Assembly: GCA_003290165.1 (NCBI GenBank) | Contig: QNQO01000542.1 | Location: 124,001-188,000 of the forward strand | Reading direction: 5' to 3' | Source of the DNA: Berberis thunbergii | Lineage: Eukaryota; Streptophyta; Magnoliopsida; Ranunculales; Berberidaceae | Length of the DNA stretch: 64,000 bases | Shown here: positions 13,108-23,973 of the stretch, piece after piece | Position numbering within the stretch: the first letter of the stretch is position 1 | How the letters are laid out: every line of letters begins with the position of its first letter | Notes under the pieces: model-generated | What the model was told of the DNA's origin: nothing | The model's input: only the letters and a program-made list of their open reading frames with translations | The model's database searches: none | Translations under genes and position numbers: made by a program

Positions 13108-13447
13108 CGTGTTACTCAGTGGTCAGAGTGTATAGCTAGTCAGTATATTTATGTTTGAGGTTTCAAGGAATTCAGTGCTTTCTTAGAGATGAATAGGGTT
13201 CATCCAGGAAGGGAGGATTGACCACTAAATGTCTTTTCTAATGATATTTATTAGGTAAACTTGATCTTCGTGTACTTGGCTTTAAAAAGCCTCTACGTTG
13301 TGTTAACGTCACTTTTACTTCAATACACTTGAAACCTTTGCCTAACCTCAGCCGTACTTTTACATTGCATTTGAGGTTGAGGTATATGTATTTGTGTAAT
13401 CATTTGAGTTGATCATGGTTACATAGTAAGACAAATTTCTTATATGC

Positions 13448-13861
13448 ATGCAATTGGCTGGTATTTTTGTTTCTTTGTTAGCTTCGCAAGTTAATATACC
13501 AACTACAACAGAAGTCCTTGTTTCAAAATGTCTTTCCTGTATCATTCAACAAGTTCCTAATCACAGCACAAATTCGGAGTTTGTTTCCCTGTTCAAATTT
13601 TCAGAAAGTAATCCTATTGAACGCCTTCAGGATATAAAGCTTAACAAGCATTTTCTCTTCAATGCTCGTCAGAATCTGATGAGGGATTTTCGAGAAGTGA
13701 TTACGGTTTTGCATTATCCTACTCTAACTTGTATAGTGCAAATTCGCAGTATTAAGAAATTAAGTGGCCCAGGAAAAGCTTGCAGAAGATCCCATGTTGA
13801 TAATAACAAAATGCCATTAAGAAAAACTATAATGCCAAAGGCTCCAAGATCCTTCTACTGA
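13448..13861 (+). CDS. Unrecognised 137-codon open frame inside the element
   Basis: From ATG 13448 to TGA 13859-13861, with no recognised domain. The N-terminal part is hydrophobic (IFVSLLASQ), and the C-terminal third is basic (GKACRRSHVDNNK). It lies 340 bp after the mannanase stop. It could be a fragment of another captured gene or chance; there is no codon-level evidence beyond its length. Confidence 0.25.
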   Translation: MQLAGIFVSLLASQVNIPTTTEVLVSKCLSCIIQQVPNHSTNSEFVSLFKFSESNPIERLQDIKLNKHFLFNARQNLMRDFREVITVLHYPTLTCIVQIRSIKKLSGPGKACRRSHVDNNKMPLRKTIMPKAPRSFY

Positions 13862-14165
13862 AGTTAAAGAGACTCATTAACGCTAGTCAATGCCGACGGC
13901 ACAAAGATCATACTACTGAACTGAACTTTTTGTACAGAAAAGAAGTCAGTCTACTTGCCTTTTATTTATTCAGTTCATACCCTATAATACTAGCAATTAG
14001 TAAACTATTTTTCCTGCATGTAACGAGAAGGCTGTGGCAATCATCTCAATGAACGAGTAATAGTTCAAACCACCCCCTCTTTGCTTTATCAGTACCCATG
14101 TACATATCAATCTGATTCCATTCTAAGCTCGTCAAGAAGATATTCTTTGGAAGAGTTCCAACAAT

Positions 14166-16713
14166 TTATACGATTGTACCATCTTTGATTGTTGCATTCT
14201 TTAGTATAACAGGTATCCCAGATCGAATGTAGAATCCTTCGTTTGGCCTGTCTGCTTCTTCAACACCCTATAAAAGTTGAAGCGTACAACCAAATAAGTA
14301 CCTGTTGCATTTGATTGTTGAAATGACTCATTGAAGCACAACAGTGAGTTTGGTCATACTTACGTCTTTATTTGTGATCACCACATCTCTTCCAATTTTA
14401 GCATTCTTGTCAATAATACAGTTCCTTCAAGAAGAAGATCACAACAACATATCATCAGAAATCTCAACAGTGCTAAACCATAATATATGTGTTTGCGTAG
14501 CTTGATTTTATTGTGAGTCGATTTTGGGTATAGATGAGTCTTTGACTAAACTGAAACTTTGTCTTCCTCTTTTCCCCTTTTTTGTTATTGGGTTTCCCAA
14601 ACATGTGACTAATCAAGAAACTGTTCTACTGGGAATTGTAGGATTAGCTTGTTGTAAACTTTGAGATGCCCTATGAGAAGAACTAATCTTCTTACTTTGT
14701 GTTTGGTGTTGGTGGTGTAGGGTATTTTATAACTTACATGAGTTTGGTATTCTGTCCCACACCAACTGGAACCTTTCCTTCTGCCAAAATTGATGCAATT
14801 TCAGATTCGGTTTGGTAATAATCTGCACCCATCATCATGGTGTCCTGCAAGTAAACAACATATTTGCATTACTCGACATATTAAAAATGTTCTTCCTCCA
14901 AGAAAAATTTAACATTGATATCAAGAAGAATATATATCAATGATCTTATTTTTCTAGGAATGTATTCTACTCTACGAGAGAACATTTCAAAAGCTATATG
15001 CCTATAACCCATTGGCTAGCTTCCATCATAGACTTGAGATTGGTTCAACTCAACAGAATAATTGATATGAGATTGCAACGCACCTTCATATCAACACCAT
15101 GCTCTAAACGTGATCGAATACCCACAATAGAGCGTTGGACACTACATTCCCGCAAGAAGCACCCATGTGAAATTATTGCATCGATAATCTGCAGGAACCC
15201 AATTAGACAATGAGATGTTGGAATGATAACTGATTACATTACTTGATGTCTAGTTCCAGCTTACCTTGCATCTTTCAACTTTCGTTGGAGGTAAGAACCG
15301 AGGAGACGTGAAGAAAGGTGTATTTGGATCAGAAAATTCAAACTTAGGAGGCTGCATGAAGGAAATCTCTAGTTAGCAGAAGGAAAACCAGATCTATGCA
15401 ATGCATCATTTGCCTTTTTATTCCTAAACTGAGTATAAGCCTATTATCCATCATAACAAAGAAAACCAACCTGTTCTGTGAGGGCCAAGTTAGCATCGAA
15501 GAAAGACTTGATTGTTCCAATATCCTCCCAGTAGCCATTGAACAAATAGGCCTGCAAAGAATGGGAATCTAGCATGTCATCACCCAAGAAAGAGAGAGAT
15601 GATAATAAGTGAAACACATTAAGTTTAAAATTTATTCTTTACCTGGACATTGTGATCAGCCACAGCCGCCGGGATGATTTCAGAACCGAAGTCATTGCAT
15701 GTAGGATACCTCCACCTCAGGAGCTTTAGTAGAACATCTGTTTTAAATGCATAAACTCCCATAGAAGCAATGTAAGGAGATCTCATGGCTTCTTGTGGAG
15801 ACAACCTCAGAATACTAGTGTCAACTTGCTGCATCGCATCCATAGGTATGCAACATAATACATATGATTAGTTTGTAGCACAATATGCTCGCAACACTGG
15901 TAATGAACGAGAATTGTAATGGCTAACGAAACTAAAACGCATTAAAAAGGAAGGGTCTTATCAATATTAATTCAGCTCTTAAAGTTGGTTACATATGCAA
16001 ACATTTGGAAATGATTTCCAGTAAAGTTTATTATGAGTGAACAATGAAAAGAAACTTTGTTTGGTTCTTCCCACATTCTTCGATCTTATAAATGCCAAGA
16101 CAGTGGCAATGGTGACTCTTGCTTATTGAGATATGTTAATCTTTCATTATTTTACAAACACTAGGGACTTATTTCATACTTTAAAATATGAAAACAGAAT
16201 TCAGCATCATTGGTTGGGACAATATTAAGCAATGCAACATATGCAACTTACTAAAGTACTAGACTAACCATTCTCTTCCTCTAAAAAGTACGATAAAATG
16301 GAAAACAGATTTGAAAGATATTCATCTACCATTGCTTTCAAGTCGTCGCTCTTTGGTTTCTCTGCAAACTCAACAATCCGGCCGCTATTGTCAATCTTCA
16401 TCAACCCATAATCTGATGCACGACTGCAAATTAACATATTGACTTAGGCAAATTCCAGGCTGCACAACTCATAATATACATTGAATTCCATAATCTTCCT
16501 TTTAGTCAACGAATTAATAGAAATTTTAAGATCATGTAGGAAGTGGCAAGCTAAAAGGTTTTGAAAAAGAAACAGAAAAAAGAGGAAGTGGAAATTGTAA
16601 ACAGAGAACAACGCCTTAAGTCTTTGCAAGAGGTAATAGTGAGTATACATAACATACCTGTCATCCATGGGTATGCATGACACTGATATATCAGCATTTG
16701 AATCAATATGCTT
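14166..16713 (-). pseudogene. ADP-glucose pyrophosphorylase large subunit, C-terminal nine exons, captured
   Basis: On the minus strand nine exons with GT-AG borders join into one open frame of 292 residues. They are 16658-16713, 16330-16423, 15643-15828, 15471-15551, 15265-15351, 15084-15188, 14738-14844, 14364-14424 and 14166-14267. Landmarks are [43 protein letters not shown] and NCIIDKNAKIG; the variants fit the large (regulatory) subunit. The enzyme makes ADP-glucose for starch in plastids. A full subunit is about 520 residues. The N-terminal nucleotide-binding half and transit peptide are missing, while the left-handed beta-helix domain is present. The first exon starts in phase 0 directly downstream of an Mpv17 exon 1 and an intron of 109 bases. 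All sites look intact, so it is broken only by truncation. Confidence 0.9.
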
Positions 16714-16737
16714 CTGCAAATACAATTTTGTGCAACA

Positions 16738-17403
16738 GAAAATAATAAAGAAAACCTTTCTAGTTTTTCATGTGCAATTTGGGTAATTGAGATACTAAAA
16801 AGTTAGGGTTTTGTTTGTTTACCTGAGAAGACAAGTCTGCAACTGTGTAGATGAGCCCAGCAGTGAGACTCTTTGTGAGAACAGGGCGCGTTTCGAGCAT
16901 CCCCAAATACCAATCTATAATTCCCTTCTTCTTTGATGACTTTACAGAAGAAGAAGAATAAGAGTGAAAATAGGGATGTTGAGAGGGTTTCCATTGCTTG
17001 AAGTTTTGTTTTTTCACGAGAGATTGAGTAGTGGCTTCATTTTGGAGAAAAAGAGAACGTCGGTCGAGTAGTCTGTGAAACAACTTCGATTTCTTCGATT
17101 CAGAGAGAAATAGATTCGATGGGGTTTTGAGAGAAATACCTTCAGAGAGGATTCGATGGGGTTTTGAGATTTGGGGTTCAAGCTCTTTCTCTGTCTCTGT
17201 GGATTGCTGTGGAGATGGAGATGGAAATGGGGAGAGGGAGCGGCTCCCTCCTTTTCTCCCCAAAATTTTCGATTCCCTCTGTTTTTTTCAATTTTTTTTT
17301 TTTTTTTTTTTTTGAATCCACGCAGGACCACGTGCGAGGCACGACGCAGGACCGAGGGAGTCGCTCCCTACCTCGTTCCCTCCCTCGATACGTAGAAGGA
17401 TTG
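16738..17403 (-). repeat. Right long terminal inverted repeat
   Basis: Reverse complement of 9634-10289. On the minus strand it runs from caatccttctacgtatcg to ttctgttg, where it meets AGPase intron sequence. It has one extra 24-bp unit near the tip and a longer poly-T run (17289-17313 on the plus strand). Confidence 0.9.
16823..17263 (-). pseudogene. Mpv17/PMP22-family first exon, right copy
   Basis: Same open frame as the left copy, codon for codon. It ends at 16823 with CAG and the donor gtaaac. Only about 85 bases of Mpv17 intron follow before the sequence turns into the AGPase intron, whose acceptor (atttgcag) precedes the exon starting at 16713. The conserved ATG of the LGM motif is at 16898-16900. 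Confidence 0.8.
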
Positions 17404-17414
17404 TGATTGATAAA

Positions 17415-17797
17415 CAATTCTTCTACGTATCGAGGGAGGGACTTCGATTTCTTCGATTCAGAGAGAAATAGATTCGATGGGGTTTTGAGAGAAATACCTT
17501 CAGAGAGGATTCGATGGGGTTTTGAGATTTGGGGTTCAAGCTCTTTCTCTGTCTCTGTGGATTGCTGTGGAGATGGAGATGGAAATGGGGAGAGGGAGCG
17601 GCTCCCTCCTTTTTTCCCCAAATTTTCGATTCCCTCTGTTTTTTTCAATTTTTTTTTTTTTTTTTTTTTTTTGAATCCACGCAGGACCACGTGCGAGGCA
17701 CGACGCAGGACCACGTGCGAGGCACGACGCAGGACCACGTGCGAGGGAGCATCCTCGCTCCCTACCTCGTTCCCTCCCTCGATACGTAGAAGAATTG
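17415..17797. repeat. 383-bp mini copy of the element end
   Basis: Both ends carry the same inverted sequence caattcttctacgtatcgag. The left end is joined directly to sequence that lies deep inside the long repeat (cttcgatttcttcgattcag), and the rest repeats that region out to the tip. Eleven bases (tgattgataaa) separate it from the right long repeat. It has no target duplication of its own; the outer 9-mer is shared with the whole element. Confidence 0.8.
17681..17747. repeat. 24-bp tandem repeat with CACGTG core
   Basis: Unit gcaggaccacgtgcgaggcacgac at 17681 and 17705, with a partial third at 17729. The right long repeat has one unit plus a stub (17322-17358), and the left long repeat has only part of a unit. 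Confidence 0.85.
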
Positions 17798-18370
17798 CTT
17801 GTATATAGCTTAATTTATTCTGGCTCCAGCATTATGAAGGTCGCAACTAAAACAAGTGTGACAAGTAAGTGAATATGTCATGGTATATGAGCATTGTCAT
17901 GACTCATGAATGACAAAAAATGGTTTCGAAGGTAGATGGTGTCAATTTTTTTTTCTAAAACCAAACTTTTTTGTGGTTTAAACTACTGGGAACGTCTACT
18001 GTGAAAAGGGGTTGCACAGATTCCTCAAGTTTGGAAATAAACAAATGTATACTGTAATTAAATAGCAAATAGATCAGCAATTGAATAAGTCTGAAAGCAG
18101 GTTGATTATCACTGTCTGGCTCCAAAAAATTGACAAAATTGATCAATCAACGTACTAGATTGATAAACTCTGTCAAGTTCCATTTATAAGGCAGTGGTAC
18201 GCCTTATAGATCAGCAATAAGGATGCACATGTGTTTGATACATTTTAAGTTAGTCAAATGTGTTTGATACATTTTAAGCAACAAACCAATGAATTTAATA
18301 CAATTTTAAGCTTTAGGTTGATGTTTGAAGCAATAAATTTATTTTTTTTGTCTCTTAATGTTTCTTTCAG
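17798..18370. other. Intergenic, no recognised feature
   Basis: Begins with the right target duplication cttgtatat (17798-17806). AT-rich; no coding content seen. Confidence 0.5.
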
Positions 18371-20668
18371 GCCAAGTGAGTGGAAATGATAATGCTCCTC
18401 TTTGGAGGTATGTGACGAGAATAAAAAGAGCAAATGAAGGCGGGGGAAATCTTAGGTGGCGGTGTAACTTTTGTTAGAAAGAATATACGAGATCCTATAC
18501 TAGATTGAAGGACCACTTGTTGGAGATAGCAGGCTGTGAGATAGCTATTTGTGCCAAAATCTCCCCCCCCCCCCCAACCATTTAGAGAGTTGCAACAGCT
18601 TGTTGAAGAAGCTGCATTGAGAGTGGAAGGTTCAAAGATGCGAAATGTTTTTTTACCTCCTTCAATCACCTCAAGTCAAGGTAGTTACCTGGGGTTCAAG
18701 TAGTGGGGTTAGTCCATCATACAATGATCCAAGGAAAATGAGTGTCACGAATAATTTAATTGCGAATGCTTTCAATATGAGTGAGCGACGAGAGTTGGAT
18801 GCTTTGATTGCAATAATGTTCTAATCAGTTGCATTGACATTCAACCTTGCAAAGAACCCATATTATCATGAGGCCTTCACCTTTGCATCGAATAAAGCGA
18901 AGTCCATTAGTGGCTACAAGCCACCTGGGTACAATGCCTTGAGGGTTTTTTTCTTCAAAATAAAAGGGGTAACATTTAGAGGTTGTTGGAGGTAACAAGG
19001 TTCACATGGGTTACCAAAGAAGCAACCATTGTTTGTGATGGGTGGACCGATGCTCAAAGGAGGCCTCTCATTAATTTCATAGTGATTAATGAGGGTGGTC
19101 CAATGTTCTTAAAGGTTGTGAATTGCGAAGAGGAGTTCAAAGACAATTTGGTTTGATCAAGGAAGTTGTACGTGAGGTTGGGCCTAGTAATGTGGTCCAA
19201 GTCATAATTGACAATGCTCTAGTTTGCAACGCTGCGGGTTTACTTGATACCCTCAGGTGTTTTGGATACCTTGTGTAGTCGACACTCTCAACCTTGTCTT
19301 GAAGAACATATGTGCTTCAAAGAACATGCCTTCAAATGAAAAAGGCTATAGTCTGTGTAACTGGATTACTGATATTGTTGAGGATGGGGTGCAGATCAAG
19401 AACTTTATCATGAACTATCCCATGAGGTTGCACATGTTTAGTGAGCATTTGAGCTTGAAGTTGTTTTCCATAGACATATTTTGCTTCAAGCATAATTATG
19501 TTCAAAAGGTTGAAAGACATTAAAAATAACCTCCAAAGTGTGGTGATTGACAATCAGTGGGATTCCTATAGGGAAGATGATGTTGACAAAGCACGATTTG
19601 TTAAAGGAAAATTATTGGATGATTTATGATGGGACAAAATGGACTACATACTTCGTTTCATAGAGCCTATTTATTCAATGTTGTGGAGGGTTGATACAGA
19701 TGAGCCTTATCTTCACTTGGTGTATGAGATGTGGGATTTTATGATTGAGAAAGTGAAGCAAGTTATTTATCGCCATGAAGGAAAGACAGATATTGAGGAG
19801 TCAGACTTTATTCAGTGGTGCATCATATATTGGTTGATCGATGGGAGAAAACAACACACCACTGCATTGTTTAGAACCATCCTTGAATCCAAGGTAACTG
19901 AAGATTTGCATTGTTTTTATTCTACTTAGTCTAGATTAGAACTTGTAGATTATGTACATATGTTTATAATATTAATTTTTGATTGTCATTGCTTATATAT
20001 AGGTATTATAGCAGAGAATGGATTGAAGGGTCTTCGAATCATGTTTTGCCACACAAAGATGTTGAGATTTCAAAGGAGAGGGATAAACGCTTGAAGAGAT
20101 ATTTTCCTAATATTGAGGAAAGAAGAATTATTACGACAGAGTTTGCTCAGTTTTCAATGGGGTTGGGCGAGTTTGGAAAAAGCTATGGATTACAAAATAT
20201 AGCATACCTAAACTCTGACATGTGGTGGGTTTCTCATGGTGCTTCTACACCATTACTCCAAATTTTAGCTTTGAAGTTATTTGGACAACATTGTTCTTCC
20301 TCGTATTGCGAGAGGAATTGGAGCACATATAACAACATCCACTCATTGAAAATGAACCAAATTACCCCACAACGAGCTAAAAATTTGATATATGTACTTT
20401 CTGACCTTTGTCTTTTATTAAGAAAAAAACAAGAGTACAAAGAAGGTGAGGCAAGATGAGTCAAGCAACTCGAGGTGGTCGACAAGGGAGAGGTTCAAGG
20501 TATAGAGGGAAGGAAAAGCAATATGAGTCCGCGGTTTTCACTTTAGATGAATGCGAAAAGAGAAAAGGAGAGGTAAAACCTCTAATACGAGTTAGCGTTC
20601 ATGACATAAGCCATGACGAGGAGATTGCTCAACAGCTGCAGGAGCAATTAGATTTGGAAGAAATTTAA
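18371..20668 (+). pseudogene. Decayed hAT-family (Ac-like) transposase
   Basis: A BED zinc finger opens the region (RWRCNFC, stop, KEYTRSYTRLKDHLL, about 18455-18540). A DUF659-like core follows (TIVCDGWTDAQRRPLINFIV, about 19025; NLVLKNICASKN, about 19290). The hAT C-terminal dimerisation block is at about 20240-20400 (LALKLFGQHCSSSYCERNW), with an acidic/Gln-rich tail ending at 20668. Stops and frameshifts occur throughout, and a possible intron spans about 19893-20002. No terminal repeats or 8-bp duplication could be found. It cannot make a full transposase now. Its family could be the source of enzyme for the hAT MITEs in this window, but the ends cannot be compared. Confidence 0.85.
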
Positions 20669-21417
20669 GTATGTGATTTACATCTTCAGTTTTTCTTGTC
20701 ATATTCTTCGTTGTATTAGTAACCATACTATATTATTGACAGTGTTGAATTATTCATTTGTGCTATTGTCTTATTCTTTTCTTGTTCAGCCAAAATGGGC
20801 TCATGATTCAGAGGCAGACAGGATACGAGTGAGCATGTTCAATTTCAAAAGAGTGAAAGAAGACAGGTCACACTTTAGAGGAGAGGAAGAGGGAGGAGGT
20901 GATTTGGTTTGCTGGTGGTCCTGCATGATATTCATTGGCTATCTTTCTGCGTGTGGCAGGTACCAAGGTTCTCTCTTGTACTGTATTGAAATTTTTGCTG
21001 ATTTGGATAGATAACCTTTGATCACTGGCACCTAATCTTGAGCCTGTATTTTCATATAGAGAAAAAGTTTAATGTCGTTGCTCCAAAAAATGTCTCTTCC
21101 CTTGAAGTTTACAGTCATGCACTTAACCATTCTAGTGTTGCTTCAATAATTTTTCCTCCCCTGTTTTATTAGGTAATGATATCCCATGCAATTATGACTA
21201 GTGAGATTCCTAGATGTGGCTCTTGTGCCAAAACCTAATACATCTCTGTTGTGTAAGGATATGGAATAGTAGAGCAAAAGACATGATGCAGAGATTGTTT
21301 GTGGGGAGTGAGATGGGGAGAGTGAGGTGGTGATTGAACAAGAACCCTAGAATTAGAGAGAAAAAAGAAGGGGAGAGTAAAATAGGGGAACGAGAGAAAA
21401 GCCAATATGACTGTTGC
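20669..21417. other. Flank of the hAT remnant, no recognised gene
   Basis: An open stretch to about 21014 may continue the transposase's 3' part; nothing recognisable beyond that. Confidence 0.35.
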
Positions 21418-22172
21418 TAAATAACACCACCATTTCTGTTGAAGGACACCACCAATTCTCTTATTTTTGAAAGGACGCCACCACATTTCTGAATGACACC
21501 CCACCTGCTGAAGGATACTATCAATATTAAAAAAAACCCTAAACTCTATTTTTCCTCTCTTCACATCTTTCCATTTCTTCTCCATCAATCACCATTGCCA
21601 CCTCTCCTCTTCCTTTCACTACAATTTTTCCATCGCCACCTCCTTCTCCTACTCCCTTTTTTTTTCTTCTTCTTCTTCTCCATCAGTCACCACCGCCACC
21701 TCCTCCATCTTCATCTTCTTATTTTCCTTCTCATCCCCCTCACATCTTCTCCTCCTCCACTTTTTCTCTCTCTGTTTCTTTTTCTTTTTCCTTTTTTTTT
21801 TTGGCCCTCGCGAAGGTTTTGACAAGTGGGGAACCTCCACTCGTAGGAACTGTCACAAAGGCAAAGGAGGAAAAAAATATGGGAGAATAAGAAGAGAGGA
21901 GAAAAAAATGAAGAAGAAGAAAAACAGAGAGAAAACAAGAAGAGAAAATAAGATGAAGAAGAATAATAACAAAAAAAGAACAAGAACAAAGGAGAAGAGG
22001 AAGTGCAGGTGATGGTGTAGCCAGCGGTGGTAGGGCGTGGTTGTGGGGCAAGGTGGTGCTGCTCCTATGAAGAGAAAAGAGAAGATGAAAAAGGGAAGGT
22101 GGTGGAGTCCTTCAGCAGATCTAAAAAAGTGAGGTGGTGGTGTCCTTCAATGGAATTGGTGGTGTTACTTAT
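21418..22172. mobile_element. Foldback element with opposed pyrimidine and purine arms
   Basis: The left arm (taacaccaccatttctgttgaaggacaccacc...) is repeated inverted at the right end (...ggtggtgtccttcaatggaattggtggtgtta). Inside, about 21540-21800 is nearly all C and T and about 21860-22000 nearly all A and G, so the arms continue inward as low-complexity complements. No reading frame of interest. No convincing target duplication was found. Confidence 0.6.
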
Positions 22173-22199
22173 TAATGACTAATACAAATCTGTTGAAAT

Positions 22200-22520
22200 A
22201 TGAGGGGGAATGTTGGATTTGGAATGACTCATGTTATATATACTTTCGACTCACAAATCCTTCAAAATCCACAACTTTAGCAAATCTATTAAAATCCACT
22301 ACTTCTTGAATACCTCCTGATTTTGGTGGACTTTTGAAAAACATGAATTGAATACCCCTGATTTTGATGGATTTTAAAACAATCATTTAAAATTCGTATT
22401 TGAATACCCCTAGATTAACATGTATTATTTTAAATTCTTAATTGAATGCCCCTGAATTTTAATGGATTTTAAAATCCTTCACAATCTATTAAAATCCATA
22501 ATTGAATACCAACCCTTAAA
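22200..22520. repeat. AT-rich repeat with recurring 'ttgaatacccctgattttgatggatttt' phrases
   Basis: Variants of a phrase ending in aatacccctga..ttt..tggattttaaa recur about five times in both senses, ending in taattgaataccaaccctta. This is the style of the ends of a MITE, but a matching left end was not found. Confidence 0.4.
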
Positions 22521-22530
22521 CAAAGGAGAA

Positions 22531-22835
22531 AAGGTGTAAGGAGGAGAAACCCCATGCATTCATTTACTATCTTTCTTTTAGTGCAAGGTGAGAATGGTAA
22601 CGTTCTTTTGAAGAAACTTGGCCAGATTTTTTCATAAGTTCTACCTCCCCATTTCAATATGCTTGAAATAACTAGAATTTATGAGACTCCGCAAAGAACT
22701 AGAATTTATGAGACTCCGCAAAGAACCTTGGCGTATCCTTAAACCATCTTTCTATTCCTTCCAAGTCCTTTGACATGTAAATTTTTTTTAAATAGATTTT
22801 GCATCTGTTATGATTCTTCAATTAGATTAATGTTA
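22531..22835. repeat. Dispersed ~280-bp duplication, copy B
   Basis: Matches 2790-3066. This copy carries an internal 26-bp tandem duplication (agaatttatgagactccgca, about 22671-22722) that copy A lacks, and it is not interrupted by an LTR. Confidence 0.8.
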
Positions 22836-23968
22836 ATTGGAACTTGTAATTTCCATTTTTCTTTCATACACTTACAAAAATTTCATTGCCTCTTTCTCCC
22901 CGCATCCCTGCTTGACCTTCCAAGGACACTGTTGCTAAACTTGCAAGAATATAAACTGCTTGGCTACATTTGCAGTCAAGTTCAGTGTGTTTAGCCTCTC
23001 GTCAGGGTCCCTGCTGACTGCTTTGCTGGCTTCACAATGCTTTGGCTAACCGGATATGTGTAGAGGCTTTCCCTGAAGCAGGGTCATTCTCATTGGCAGT
23101 TACTGAGAATTGAATTGTCTTTTCTGCAATGAATTCAATATACTATTAATTACAAACTTAATTCTTTCACTACTAATACAGTAAGCAAAGTAATCGTGGT
23201 TGCCAAAAATCTACTTTTACATATTATCGCCATGAGGCACTTAATTTCTCTTTTAAATATATATCATATAGGCTTTGACAGAGGCATTCTAGTATTTAAG
23301 ACAAGCAAATTGAACTAGTTGTATTGGTGATTTTCCTGATAATTGTGGGAATTCTGATCCATGTCTTGTGATATGAACTGCTGAATGAAGAACATAAAAA
23401 TATTGGACTGATTGTAGAAATCAATCAAGAACTCTATATTGCATAAGAGACTATTCGAAATGCCTTAAATCTCCATAGAGTTATTGCTCTTGTACAAACC
23501 AGTTTTACAAAATGAATCAATGCCTTTCCATCTCATACATCTCTCTTTATATAAGAGTTCTGCATTTGGAACAAACTCTTGCTGATTACAGACTGTCAAC
23601 AACTTGCTAAACTAACTACTTGCATATATGCCACTTGCACAGTCAACTTGCTACCCCTACTTCTGACAGAATGCCACCACTTGCTGACATTGGACCACAT
23701 GCTGATCTTGAATATTACAGAACATTAATATTGAATACCAATCCAAAGCACTCACATAGTATTAGATGAATCCTAACAGAACAATAAGAAACTGTCCTCT
23801 GAGCTTAAACTGATGTCCTGCTGACCCTTAGCATGTTTTACTGATCCTTTATAATCACTAGTTCACTGCAGTGTAGTCTACCTGGCAATCCCATGTTGCC
23901 TTGCTGCTTGTACTTATGCCTCTGATACTTATGGTAGACTGGGGGTCTATCATCTTGATAATGATTTG
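22836..23968. other. Intergenic, possible reversed LTR debris
   Basis: No gene is seen. The part from about 23330 to 23640 has promoter-like text (tttatataag) resembling retrotransposon LTRs, but no matching partner was found. Confidence 0.3.
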
Positions 23969-23973
23969 CGCGT

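Larger units (their letters stand above)
9634..17797. mobile_element. Gene-capturing Mutator-like element (Pack-MULE type)
   Basis: An 8.16 kb segment starts caatccttctacgtatcgag and ends ctcgatacgtagaagaattg, with 9-bp flanks cctgtatat and cttgtatat. Its long inverted repeats (about 9634-10289 and 16738-17403) each carry an Mpv17/PMP22-family first exon. A 383-bp mini copy with its own near-perfect inverted ends (17415-17797) sits on the right side, so the outer boundary lies at the end of that mini copy. Inside are the C-terminal exons of an endo-beta-mannanase (plus strand) and of an AGPase large subunit (minus strand), converging. No transposase is visible, so movement would need enzyme supplied elsewhere. 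The class is inferred from the duplication length and long repeats carrying host exons. Confidence 0.8.
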
